The notes under the pieces: generated by a model
What the model was told of the DNA's origin: nothing
Database searches by the model: none
What the model saw: the letters and a program-made list of their open reading frames with translations, nothing else
Part shown: positions 25,372-33,971 of the stretch, piece by piece
Layout of the letters: each line of letters opens with the position of its first letter
How positions within the stretch are numbered: the first letter of the stretch is position 1
Position numbers and translations under genes: made by a program
DNA from: Dialister sp900541485
GTDB taxonomy: Bacteria; Bacillota; Negativicutes; Veillonellales; Dialisteraceae
NCBI GenBank assembly: GCA_965119665.1
Contig: OZ221974.1
Location: 248,001-312,000, forward strand
Length of the DNA stretch: 64,000 nt
Direction: 5' to 3'

Positions 25372-27231
25372 CTATATTCCCTCTTTCTTCGTTTTTACGT
25401 TTTTATTCTTTGGTGCATAAATCCCAAAATGAAAATAAGCATCCATAATTTTTTTGACAACCGGTGCTGCTGAATCCGATCCGAACCCCGCATGTTCAAA
25501 CATACAGACAATAACAATTTCAGGTTTTTCAAAAGGCCCGTATGCAATAAACCAACCATTATCTAATCCATTGGTTTCTGCTGTTCCGGATTTACCTGCT
25601 ACTGCCACGGGATAATGTTGAAAAAGATTTCCCCCTGTACCTCCTTTTTCCATAACTCGGCGAAGGGACATCCGTATAACATCAATGTTTGCTTTCGATA
25701 AAGGAATCGTTCCAATCCGCTTTGGTACAAATATTTTCTTGGGAGTTCCATCCAAATTATCTATTCGGCTGACCAAATAGGGTTGGTACCTAAATCCGCC
25801 GTTTGCGATTGAAGAATACACCATAGCCATTTGTAAAGGTGTTGTCAATGTAAAACTTTGTCCTATGGCCGCATCAAAAGTTTCTCCTAAATACCAATCC
25901 TGGTTAAACACTTCTTTTTTATATTCTTCACTGGCCACATTTCCTTCTACTTCGCCTGCCAAATCTATGCCCGTAATTTTACCTAAACCAAACTCTCTGG
26001 ACATGGAAGCAAGACGATCAATTCCAATACGCCGGCCCATTTCATAAAAATACACATTATCAGATTTCGCCATAGCATCATAAAAATCAATCCACCCAAA
26101 AGCTTCTCCTTCTGAGTTTCTCTTGTCAATAAGCCAATGTTTCCCGTTATCATAAATTTTTTCCTCCGGAGTAACCACTTTGGCCTCTAATGCAGCTGCT
26201 CCTGTAATCAACTTAAAAGTAGATCCGGGAGGATACATGGAAGAAATATTACGATTTTGCATCGGGTGATTATTATCATTTAAAATTTTATTCCATTCGG
26301 TACTTGATATCCCTCTGCTGAATTGATTAGGATCAAAGCTTGGCCAGCTTACCATCGCTAAAACAGCCCCATTATTCGGATCCACTGCGACCACTGAGGC
26401 CCCCGTAGGGAATATTCCCATCCCATGAAGTATATCCATCTGTTCTTCAACTGCTTTTTCTGCTGCATTTTGTAAATTAGCATCAACAGTCAATCGGATA
26501 TTATGACCGGGGACAATAGAATCTCCCTCCTCATAATAGACCGGTTGCCCCGCTGCATTAACTTCTATGACATGAGAACCGTTTTTGCCTTCTAAATAAC
26601 GATTATACTGACTTTCAAGTCCGGCGCGTCCAATCAATGTACTTGATTTATAGGGTTGTCCGTCTGAGTCCCTATCCTCCGGCCCGGCTTCTCCTACATA
26701 CCCCAGCATTTGTGCTCCCGATTTTCCGTAAGGATACACGCGGAGAGGCTGTACCTCTACCTCAATCCCAGGGAAATCATTCTGATGCTCTTTTATTTCT
26801 GTCGCAATTGCCAATCCCACATCACGGGCTAAATAAATTGCTCCAAATGAAGTTTTATTTTCTTCAATTTTTTTCTTCAAATTGTCTGCCGACATCTTCA
26901 ACAAGACAGACAGTTTCTGTATTTCACCATCAGATAAATGATTATTTTTTCGATCCACCGGTATTGTTACACTATAAGATGCCCGTGACCCAACCATCAA
27001 AACACCATTTCTATCATACATGACTCCTCTTGAAGCAAGCACGGGCAAAACTCTAACTCGGTTTCCTTCCGCCTCCTGCCTGTAATAAGAGCCATCTATA
27101 ATCTGCATATAAAACAAACGGAGAACTAAGATTGATAAAACAAAAACGGCCGTATAAACCATATTTCCATATCTTGATTCTTCTTTATTTTTTAGCAAAC
27201 TATCAAGTAATTTGGGTACACGTTTTTTCAT
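25372..27231 (-). CDS. mrdA: Penicillin-binding protein 2, elongation transpeptidase
   Basis: This class B PBP cross-links peptidoglycan during side-wall growth. It has about 619 residues. One N-terminal membrane helix (about residues 24-44) precedes a dimerisation domain. The transpeptidase domain carries PPGSTFK (SxxK near residue 337), AKSDN (near 390) and AGKSGTAE (near 547). The ATG at 27231 overlaps the mreD stop (TAATG). A TTG two codons earlier has better spacing from AAGGA and is an alternative. It lies between mreD and minD in the shape operon. Confidence 0.95.
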   Translation of the reverse strand: MKKRVPKLLDSLLKNKEESRYGNMVYTAVFVLSILVLRLFYMQIIDGSYYRQEAEGNRVRVLPVLASRGVMYDRNGVLMVGSRASYSVTIPVDRKNNHLSDGEIQKLSVLLKMSADNLKKKIEENKTSFGAIYLARDVGLAIATEIKEHQNDFPGIEVEVQPLRVYPYGKSGAQMLGYVGEAGPEDRDSDGQPYKSSTLIGRAGLESQYNRYLEGKNGSHVIEVNAAGQPVYYEEGDSIVPGHNIRLTVDANLQNAAEKAVEEQMDILHGMGIFPTGASVVAVDPNNGAVLAMVSWPSFDPNQFSRGISSTEWNKILNDNNHPMQNRNISSMYPPGSTFKLITGAAALEAKVVTPEEKIYDNGKHWLIDKRNSEGEAFGWIDFYDAMAKSDNVYFYEMGRRIGIDRLASMSREFGLGKITGIDLAGEVEGNVASEEYKKEVFNQDWYLGETFDAAIGQSFTLTTPLQMAMVYSSIANGGFRYQPYLVSRIDNLDGTPKKIFVPKRIGTIPLSKANIDVIRMSLRRVMEKGGTGGNLFQHYPVAVAGKSGTAETNGLDNGWFIAYGPFEKPEIVIVCMFEHAGFGSDSAAPVVKKIMDAYFHFGIYAPKNKNVKTKKEGI

Positions 27232-27722
27232 TACCAATATATTTCCTTCTCAAACTTAAAACTCCACAATATTCTATGCAACAGGAGAGAACAAATTGTA
27301 TTATAAACTACAAATACAACTCCAAACTCAAGTAATTTCAGGGAAGAAATTATTTTTATACCTGCCAAATATAAAATCCCTGTTTCACAGATTAGGTAAA
27401 TTAGAGAACCTGCTATTACCGCCACTGCAGAAACATACCAATGTTTGTTATATCGTTCTTTTCCATATTTTGCAAACAAGTAAGCAATAATGAGATATGG
27501 AAAAATGTGCAACCCAAAAAAATTAGAAATCACAAGATCTTGGATAAATCCTGCAATTAAAGCAAATATGATTGCAAAATCAAATTTAAATATCATCGCA
27601 ACAATAATAATAGATACAAGCCATAGGTCAGGTTGAGAAATGCCGTTAAAGATAAAAGGTAAAATAGCACTCTGCAATAAAAATAGCCCAAAGCTTAATC
27701 CGATTAATATTGGCTTATTCAT
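27231..27722 (-). CDS. mreD: Rod shape-determining protein MreD
   Basis: This 163-residue integral membrane protein has about five hydrophobic segments, as usual for MreD. The sequence FGLFLLQSAILPFIF at the N-terminus and GFIQDLVISNFFGLHIFPYLIIAYL in the middle are family-like. It links MreC, RodA and PBP2 in the elongation complex. I chose the ATG at 27722, with GGAGG 6 nt upstream. This gives an 8-nt overlap with mreC and a typical N-terminus. Confidence 0.9.
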   Translation of the reverse strand: MNKPILIGLSFGLFLLQSAILPFIFNGISQPDLWLVSIIIVAMIFKFDFAIIFALIAGFIQDLVISNFFGLHIFPYLIIAYLFAKYGKERYNKHWYVSAVAVIAGSLIYLICETGILYLAGIKIISSLKLLEFGVVFVVYNTICSLLLHRILWSFKFEKEIYW

Positions 27723-28632
27723 CCTTTCCCTCCACCTGTTGACTATTCGGATCAATCGGTCTTTCTCTAAGCGGCGTTTTAATATCAATATCCCCCGGCG
27801 CAGATTTTTGGATTGAATCTGTAATCACAAATACTTCTTCCAAATGTCCAAAATCTACTGCCGGTCTTATATCCGCATCTAGCGAGACTTTTTCCAAATC
27901 ATCGGATACGTTCTCAACAGTACCGATAAGGAGTCCTTTCGGGTAAACACCGCCATAGCCAGAGGTAACCACCCTATCTCCTTTAATGACATCTGCTTCT
28001 TTGGCAATATTTATAAAAGATAAAACTCCCTGTTTACCGGAATTTCCGGAAACCATAGATGCCAGACGGGATGTCGGACGCTGTACAATACCACCTACAG
28101 TGGTTCTCGGATCAAGTACCAACTGGACTCTCGCTGTTTTCAAATAGACTTCACTCACAAATCCTACAACGCCCTGGGGGACTATAACTGGCATATAAGT
28201 CTTTATGCCACTGTCAGTACCACGATCAATCATTAAAGTATTCATCCATGTCCCATAATCCCTGGCAATAACAGAAGCACCTAAAAGTTTAAATTTGGTG
28301 TATCCTTGTTTAAACTTTAACAAATTTCTCATCCGTATGTTTTCTGCTAAAATTTCACTGTACCGTAATTGCTCCGCCTTAAGACCGGCATTTTCTTTCC
28401 TCAACTTATCTAAGTCTGACCATTTAGAAACAGATTGATCAATGATACTTATTCCTGTTTTACCCATAAAAGTAATTTGACTTGCTGTATATTCAAATGG
28501 TGCAGCTGCGGTCGACAATGTTTGCGAAACAAAAGGAACTGATTCCTTGTACCTCCAAAACCAGCCTGTTACTGCCATAGTCAGCAAAATACATATTACT
28601 AAAATTATTTTTCGCCTTCCAAAAAAAAGCAT
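27715..28632 (-). CDS. mreC: Rod shape-determining protein MreC
   Basis: MreC is a 305-residue bitopic protein. It has one membrane helix (about residues 8-26), a coiled-coil region (about 60-105, LDKLRKENAGLKAEQLRYSE) and a double beta-barrel periplasmic domain (GASVIARDYGTWMNTLMIDRG, GDRVVTSGYGGVYPKGLLIG). It organises PBP2 and RodA from outside the membrane. The ATG overlaps the mreB stop by one base. Confidence 0.95.
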   Translation of the reverse strand: MLFFGRRKIILVICILLTMAVTGWFWRYKESVPFVSQTLSTAAAPFEYTASQITFMGKTGISIIDQSVSKWSDLDKLRKENAGLKAEQLRYSEILAENIRMRNLLKFKQGYTKFKLLGASVIARDYGTWMNTLMIDRGTDSGIKTYMPVIVPQGVVGFVSEVYLKTARVQLVLDPRTTVGGIVQRPTSRLASMVSGNSGKQGVLSFINIAKEADVIKGDRVVTSGYGGVYPKGLLIGTVENVSDDLEKVSLDADIRPAVDFGHLEEVFVITDSIQKSAPGDIDIKTPLRERPIDPNSQQVEGKDE

Positions 28633-29669
28633 TAGAATCCTCCGTAATACTTATCCCCTTGATTTATCAGCAAAGATAAATCTTTTCCATTATCAATAGC
28701 CTGATAGCATCCGATTGCTACAACGGTCTCAGGTTCTTTCGGTATAAATACCGGTATCCCGATCTGGGAAGAAATCCATTGAGGAATTCCCGGTAATTGT
28801 GCAGAACCGCCAGATAACAGCATTCCATTATGAATTAAGTCTTCTGCCATTTCCGGTGTTGAGTAATGAAGTACATCCTTAATTAATTTTACAACAGGCA
28901 TTAAATTTTCTTGCATAACGAAAGCCAATTCATGATTAGTGAGTTCTATAATAATTTCTACTCCGTCTTCCAGTCGTCTGCCTCTTACAGTAAAAATCTT
29001 TTGTTCTCCTCCAGAAATACAAGATGCCCATTCGTGTTTTAATTGCTCCGCCTGCTCCGGAACCACCATTAAATGATATTTTTTTTGTAAAAAACGGCAA
29101 ATTCCTAAATCAATAGAATGTCCGCCAAAGGCAAGACTCTTTTCGTATACTGTTCCTCCACAACAATATATCCCGCAGTCAGTCAAATTTTTTCCTATAA
29201 CAACAGATAATATTGTATCCGGCAAATCAAGAATCTGCCCGGATCCAAGTGCAGCCGCTATGGGTGCAGAAATTAGAGATACTGATTGCACTCCCGCATG
29301 TCTGACCACATCTACCAGAGCATGTCTGACCACCTCGCTCAATTCACAAGGTACCGAAATCATGACATTCGGGCGACTAACTGATTGATGGGTCGCTTTA
29401 TTAATAAAATAACGTAACATTTCTTTTGTTATGTCATAATCAGTCATGATTCCATTTTTAATCGCCCACACTAAGTGATAATTTCCCGATTGCGATGAAT
29501 GCATACGTATCAAAGCATCTGTGCCAAACCCGACAACTTCCCCCGTATCATTCTCTATTGCAGCACAGCTTGCTTCCTGTAAAACTATCTTGCTTCCTGA
29601 ATATATACGAATTTGGGACGATCCTATATCTATGCCAAATTTTATTCCTGCCCCAGAAAATGCTTTCAT
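28632..29669 (-). CDS. mreB: Divergent MreB-family protein
   Basis: This is a 345-residue actin fold protein of MreB length, first gene of mreB-C-D. The first phosphate loop is FGIDIGSSQIRIY, and the adenosine loop LLSGGSAQLPG is present. Two key sites are altered. The usual EEPxAAAIG is SAPIAAALG (residues 134-142), so the catalytic Glu is missing. The second phosphate loop, normally DIGGGTT, is VIGKNLT (157-163). Fold and position are clear, but ATP hydrolysis is doubtful. AAGGAAGGG precedes the ATG. Confidence 0.88.
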   Translation of the reverse strand: MKAFSGAGIKFGIDIGSSQIRIYSGSKIVLQEASCAAIENDTGEVVGFGTDALIRMHSSQSGNYHLVWAIKNGIMTDYDITKEMLRYFINKATHQSVSRPNVMISVPCELSEVVRHALVDVVRHAGVQSVSLISAPIAAALGSGQILDLPDTILSVVIGKNLTDCGIYCCGGTVYEKSLAFGGHSIDLGICRFLQKKYHLMVVPEQAEQLKHEWASCISGGEQKIFTVRGRRLEDGVEIIIELTNHELAFVMQENLMPVVKLIKDVLHYSTPEMAEDLIHNGMLLSGGSAQLPGIPQWISSQIGIPVFIPKEPETVVAIGCYQAIDNGKDLSLLINQGDKYYGGF

Positions 29670-29701
29670 ATTTATTACCCTTCCTTCTGATTGTATTTTT
29701 T

Positions 29702-29710
29702 ATTGTACCA
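29702..29710 (-). promoter_or_regulatory. Possible extended -10 promoter of the mreB operon
   Basis: TGGTACAAT lies 32 nt before the mreB start, with no good -35. The rest of the divergent gap up to 29961 holds the cbiK promoter and no further element that I can support. Confidence 0.4.
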
Positions 29711-29815
29711 CATGTCAGGGAAATCCATGGAAAGACTATTTTCAATTCTATTATTGATAAAAGAAATACTGTTTATAAATCTGTAATATTTTATTTTCTT
29801 TAAGTTATTTTCGGA

Positions 29816-29844
29816 TTGACTTGATATTTTTATTGTATTAAAAT
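29816..29844 (+). promoter_or_regulatory. Promoter of cbiK
   Basis: -35 TTGACT lies at 29816-29821 and -10 TAAAAT at 29839-29844, with a 17-bp spacer. The leader to the cbiK ATG is about 110 nt. It holds a small ACCTG/CAGGT hairpin (29924-29938) but no B12-riboswitch signature. Confidence 0.7.
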
Positions 29845-29961
29845 GAATGTATCAAAAACAATTTTTTAAAGATAAAATAACAGAAGGGAAAATGTATATT
29901 TATCCTTAAAAATTGTGATTTTCACCTGTGCAACAGGTATTTTATTAAGGAGTGATAGGTT

Positions 29962-30948
29962 ATGAAAAAAAGTATGAAAGCTGTTTTAACTGCCTCTGTA
30001 GCAGCACTCTGCATGTTTGGTATTGGAATGACTGCAAATGCTTATGAACTCAGTTCTGAGGTTAAAGATGTAACACCGGCACTTCGTGAAGCTACTACCA
30101 TCGGGGTATGGAGTCATAAAAACCCGGCTATGGCACATGCAAAAAACAAAGATGCCATTCTTGTTATGACTTTTGGCACCACTTTTAAAGATTCTCGTGC
30201 AAAAACGATTGATGCCGTAAAAGCTGCTATTCAAAAAGCTCATCCTGATATCCCCGTATTTGAAGCATATACCTCCCACATAATTATTGATCGTGTTAAA
30301 GCTAAAGAAGGTATCCAGAAACTTACACCGGAACAGGCTTTTGACAAACTGCAAGCAGAAGGTTATAACCGTATTGCCGTTGTTTCTCTTGATATTATCC
30401 CCGGCATTGAATACAGCTATAATTCTATTGTAACCAAAATGCAGATGAATAGATTTAAGTCTATTTCTATAGCTACCCCGCTGATGTACTACCAGGGAAC
30501 TGAAGATGCACCTGACCAGGTTGTAGATTTCCTGAACGCGTTAAAGAGCCAGTTTCCCAAAATGGGGAAAACTGATGCTACACTTATTATGGCACATGGA
30601 ACTCCCCATCCCGGCAACGCTTACTACTCCGTTATTCAAGACCGTATAGGAGAAATTGGCTTGGACAATGTTTTTGTTTACTCCGTAGAAGGTCGTCCTA
30701 ACTTAGAAGACGTTATTCCGAAACTCAAAGCTCATGGAATTAAACATGTAACATTAATGCCAATTATGATGGTAGCTGGTGATCATGCTAATAATGATAT
30801 GGCCGGTGATGAACCTGACAGCCACAAGAGTATTCTTATGAAAGAAGGATTTGCGGTTGATGCCTACATTCATGGTTTAGGAGAGAATAAGGAAATCCGC
30901 AACATTTATGTAGAAAGATCAAACGAAGCTGTCTCTGCCTTGGATTAA
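29962..30948 (+). CDS. cbiK: Exported CbiK-type sirohydrochlorin cobaltochelatase
   Basis: CbiK inserts Co2+ (or Fe2+) into sirohydrochlorin in anaerobic B12 synthesis. Active-site residues are visible: His212 in MAHGTPHP, Glu243 in SVEGRP and His275 in AGDHANND. The 328-residue protein begins with a classical signal peptide (MKKSMKAVLTASVAALCMFG, cleavage after TANA near residue 27). The mature enzyme should therefore be periplasmic. Periplasmic CbiK is known from Desulfovibrio. AAGGAG precedes the ATG. A lipoprotein of the Fe/B12 importer class follows on the same strand. Confidence 0.93.
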   Translation: MKKSMKAVLTASVAALCMFGIGMTANAYELSSEVKDVTPALREATTIGVWSHKNPAMAHAKNKDAILVMTFGTTFKDSRAKTIDAVKAAIQKAHPDIPVFEAYTSHIIIDRVKAKEGIQKLTPEQAFDKLQAEGYNRIAVVSLDIIPGIEYSYNSIVTKMQMNRFKSISIATPLMYYQGTEDAPDQVVDFLNALKSQFPKMGKTDATLIMAHGTPHPGNAYYSVIQDRIGEIGLDNVFVYSVEGRPNLEDVIPKLKAHGIKHVTLMPIMMVAGDHANNDMAGDEPDSHKSILMKEGFAVDAYIHGLGENKEIRNIYVERSNEAVSALD

Positions 30949-30975
30949 TACAAATAATACCTAAAAGAAAACTTT

Positions 30976-31021
30976 TCAGAAAAAGCTTCTGCGTTATTCA
31001 TGATGCAGAAGCTTTTTCTGA
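30976..31021. terminator. 17-bp perfect inverted repeat, bidirectional terminator-like
   Basis: TCAGAAAAAGCTTCTGC and its exact complement, with a 12-nt loop, lie between cbiK and the lipoprotein gene. The core GCTTCTGC/GCAGAAGC is followed by TTTTTCTG, so it can end transcription on either strand or attenuate expression of the downstream gene. Confidence 0.7.
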
Positions 31022-31040
31022 AACTCATATAGGAGTTATT

Positions 31041-31970
31041 ATGAAAAAATTTTATGCTATATGCCTCTGTGCCATGTTATGTATTACAGCTACCGGTTGT
31101 AGCCACTTCGGTGGAAACTCTGCTTCCGCTTCCAATGTAACCTACTCATATAAGAATGAAAACATTACTTTACCGGCATCACCAAAAAAAGTCATAACAT
31201 TAAGTACCCCTCTCTTAAATATGACTTATGCCATCGGTGGAAGTTCAATTGCACGTCCAACTACGAGTAATCCAATCCCGGAAGCTGCAAAAGAATTACC
31301 TGAGTTGGGGCAAGTTTCTCATATAAATATGGAAACTCTGGTCGGATTAAAACCTGATTTGGTTTTAGGAGAAAAAGGGCAAAACACCAAATTTGAATCA
31401 TTGCTGCAAAGTAATAAAATTCCTTATCTGCTTATAAATTATGACGGCATTAATGATAATGTTCCGCTCTTGAAGTTATTAGGACAAATTTTTAATAAAA
31501 AAGAAAATGCCGATAAGATTATTAAGGAGTACGAAGATGGTGTCAGTAAGGCAAAGAAAGAATCTTCCCAATTTTCCCCTGCCCGTGTCGCTGTACTGCG
31601 TGCAACAGGTAAATCCGTAACTGCTGAAACTCCTAAAGCAATTTGTGCTTCCATGGTTGAACAATTACATATGGAGAATGTTTTACTAAATCATAAGGAT
31701 GTCACATTGGATACAAAAACCGTTCCCTATTCACTGGAACAGTTATCTTCCGATAATCCTGAAATCATTTTTGTTGTCACCATGGGAAAAGATAAAGATA
31801 TTTCAAAGAAAATGGATGAGCAGATGCGGGACAACCCGGCGTGGTCAAACTTAGATGCAGTAAAGAACGGCCGAGTTTATTTCTTACCATCAGATTTATT
31901 TCTTTTAAATCCCGGAATACGAACACCTGAAGCAATGAACAAACTTCTTGACCTTGCCTATCGGCAATAA
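31041..31970 (+). CDS. Metal-chelate/B12/heme-type ABC substrate-binding lipoprotein
   Basis: This is a 309-residue periplasmic-binding protein of the FecB/BtuF class. It has a lipoprotein signal, with the lipobox Cys at residue 20 (ITATGC). Typical stretches are PKKVITLSTPLLNMTYAIGG, LPELGQVSHINMETLVGLKPDLVLG and NGRVYFLPSDLFLLNPGIRTPEA. It should capture an iron chelate, heme or corrinoid for the permease/ATPase pair that converges on it (32024-33816). AGGAG precedes the ATG. The substrate cannot be fixed from sequence alone. The neighbours (cbiK, cbi operon) point to a tetrapyrrole or cobalt compound. Confidence 0.88.
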   Translation: MKKFYAICLCAMLCITATGCSHFGGNSASASNVTYSYKNENITLPASPKKVITLSTPLLNMTYAIGGSSIARPTTSNPIPEAAKELPELGQVSHINMETLVGLKPDLVLGEKGQNTKFESLLQSNKIPYLLINYDGINDNVPLLKLLGQIFNKKENADKIIKEYEDGVSKAKKESSQFSPARVAVLRATGKSVTAETPKAICASMVEQLHMENVLLNHKDVTLDTKTVPYSLEQLSSDNPEIIFVVTMGKDKDISKKMDEQMRDNPAWSNLDAVKNGRVYFLPSDLFLLNPGIRTPEAMNKLLDLAYRQ

Positions 31971-31976
31971 ATACTA

Positions 31977-32024
31977 AAAAAGAAAAAGTCATCACTGGTA
32001 GCGCCAATGATGACTTTTTTTCTT
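31977..32024. terminator. Bidirectional terminator between convergent genes
   Basis: The stem AAAAAGTCATCA / TGATGACTTTTT, with a 13-nt loop, has A and T tracts on both sides. It serves both the lipoprotein gene and the ATPase gene. Confidence 0.88.
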
Positions 32025-32815
32025 TATTGTTGTTCGAGTAATCCGTTAATACAAATACTGGGCTTTCCTCTTCTTATTTCAATATCGGCATCCACCTCAA
32101 ATATTTCTGCAATTGCATCTGATGTCATGATATCTAATGGCGGCCCATGACGTTTGATAACCCCTTCTTCTAATACAAAAATTTCTGATGAATAGCGAAT
32201 GGCCTGATTAATATCATGAAGCACCATAATAACCGTCAACCCTTCTTCTTTATTCAATTTGGATACCAACTCCAACACTTCCAACTGGTGACAAATATCA
32301 AGATATGTGGTCGGTTCATCTAAAATAAGAATCTTAGGTTCCTGTGCTAACGCCATTGCTATCCATACTCTCTGACGCTCGCCACCGGATAAACTGGCAG
32401 CGAGTCTATCTTTCAGATGCCAGGTGTTGGTTCTTTTCATTGCACTTTCGATAACTTCCTGATCTCTTGCTGAAACACCGGTCCACCAATGTTGATAAGG
32501 ATACCTGCCGCAAGCAACCAGTTCTTCTGCCGTCATATCTTTGGGAATTTCGTGTACTTGCGGTAAAAATGCAACATACCTCGCCATTTCATCATTTTTA
32601 TATTTTTCAATTAATTTCCCTGCAATTCGTATACATCCTGCATCAGGTTTTAAATTCCCGGTAACGGCCTTTAACAAAGTCGACTTTCCGCATCCGTTAC
32701 GCCCTAAAAATGTTACGATACTTCCTTTTTTTATATCCCCGTCTGCACCTTTTAAAACCCGGTTTTTTCCAAAGCTTACATGGATATCCGATATTTGCAC
32801 TTCTGAATCTGCCAC
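32024..32815 (-). CDS. ABC ATPase of the FecE/FepC/BtuD class
   Basis: This is the 263-residue nucleotide-binding subunit of an iron-chelate/heme/B12 importer. Walker A LGRNGCGKST (near residue 38), the signature LSGGERQRVWIAMAL, Walker B ILILDEPTTYLD and the switch His in MVLHDINQA are all present. It overlaps the permease stop by one base. It probably works with the permease upstream and the lipoprotein at 31041-31970. Confidence 0.93.
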   Translation of the reverse strand: MADSEVQISDIHVSFGKNRVLKGADGDIKKGSIVTFLGRNGCGKSTLLKAVTGNLKPDAGCIRIAGKLIEKYKNDEMARYVAFLPQVHEIPKDMTAEELVACGRYPYQHWWTGVSARDQEVIESAMKRTNTWHLKDRLAASLSGGERQRVWIAMALAQEPKILILDEPTTYLDICHQLEVLELVSKLNKEEGLTVIMVLHDINQAIRYSSEIFVLEEGVIKRHGPPLDIMTSDAIAEIFEVDADIEIRRGKPSICINGLLEQQ

Positions 32816-33816
32816 TATGAACTCCTTCTTAACAAATATAGAAAAAATGGAGCCCCTAAAAAGGCCATAATAATTCCTGCAGGAATCTCAACCGGGGAGA
32901 ACATAATTCTTCCTAATGTATCGCAAAATACAAGAACTCCCGCGCCTAAAACCGCAGATCCCGGCACTACATATTTATAATCAGTCCCAATAATAAGTCT
33001 TACAATATGCGGAACTACTAACCCGACAAATCCGATTAATCCGGCTATACTGACTGCCCCGGCAGCTAAGAGTGCTGCAACCGCCGTCATTGAAAATCTT
33101 ACTTTTTCCACAGGAACTCCCAATCCTCTGGCTGTTTCATCACCCAAACTTAAAATTGTCAAAGATTTACAGCCTGCAAGCGCAAAAAGTAATCCCAAAA
33201 TTGTATACGGAAATAAAGATTCAACTTGTGGCCAGCTACGGGCAGAAAGTCCGCCAACCATCCAAAGTAAAGCTCCTTGTACTTTATCGGAATAAAAAAC
33301 GAGCAATGCAGAAATACCACTTCCCAAAAAAGCACTGACCGCCACTCCCGCTAAAATAATGCGAGTCGGCCTTATTCCATTTTTCCATGCCAAAGCATAT
33401 ACTGCACAGGCCGAAAGCATCGCACCAATAAAAGCAACGGGTGTTAGCAATAAAGAGGCTTCGGGCATAAAAATAAGCATTATAACGCCTGCTAATCCGG
33501 CTCCACTTGATACGCCGACAATTCCCGGATCTGCTAACGGATTTTTCATAACCGCCTGGAGTATAGCTCCCGAAACCGCCAAATTAGCACCTACGAGCGC
33601 ACCTACAATATTTCTTGGAAAACGGATATTCCATATTACCATTTCATCTGTGGTTTCTACATTTACGAAAAGTGTATGAATAATGGTATCAAAGGATATA
33701 TCTGCCGATCCGAATAAAAGACTTCCTATCATCGTCAGCACCGTAAATGAAAGAAAGACCAACATGACAAAAAATCTGAACGTATGGCTTTTCCCTGTAT
33801 CAAATTCCTTTTCCAA
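32815..33816 (-). CDS. FecCD-family ABC permease
   Basis: This is a 333-residue permease of the BtuC/FecCD family, with about nine or ten membrane segments. Typical motifs are FPRNIVGALVGANLAVSGAILQ, NPLADPGIVGVSSGAGLAG, GFVGLVVPHIVR and FLGAPFFLYLL. It starts with TTG, five nt after AGGAGG, so the start is well supported although not ATG. Together with the ATPase and the lipoprotein it makes a complete importer for a metal chelate or tetrapyrrole. Confidence 0.94.
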   Translation of the reverse strand: MEKEFDTGKSHTFRFFVMLVFLSFTVLTMIGSLLFGSADISFDTIIHTLFVNVETTDEMVIWNIRFPRNIVGALVGANLAVSGAILQAVMKNPLADPGIVGVSSGAGLAGVIMLIFMPEASLLLTPVAFIGAMLSACAVYALAWKNGIRPTRIILAGVAVSAFLGSGISALLVFYSDKVQGALLWMVGGLSARSWPQVESLFPYTILGLLFALAGCKSLTILSLGDETARGLGVPVEKVRFSMTAVAALLAAGAVSIAGLIGFVGLVVPHIVRLIIGTDYKYVVPGSAVLGAGVLVFCDTLGRIMFSPVEIPAGIIMAFLGAPFFLYLLRRSS

Positions 33817-33893
33817 AAATTCCTCCTACAGCCTGTCCATTTACCACTAAATTAACATTTTGCACAAATATAATGAATTCACCCTTTTTACCT

Positions 33894-33943
33894 CAAATAA
33901 AAAGTAATAGAATGCTAATCCTTATATTATCATTCTATTACTT
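33894..33943 (-). terminator. Terminator after the cbi operon
   Basis: A 13-bp perfect stem, AAGTAATAGAATG / CATTCTATTACTT, with a 16-nt loop is followed on the minus strand by TTTTTATTT, 28 nt after cbiC. Confidence 0.82.
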
Positions 33944-33971
33944 CTATTTAGCGTGTCAAGGCATCTGACCC

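Noticed and set aside
29845..29961. Possible cobalamin riboswitch before cbiK
   Set aside because: The leader is only about 110 nt and has no B12-box-like GCCACTG or long stem structure.
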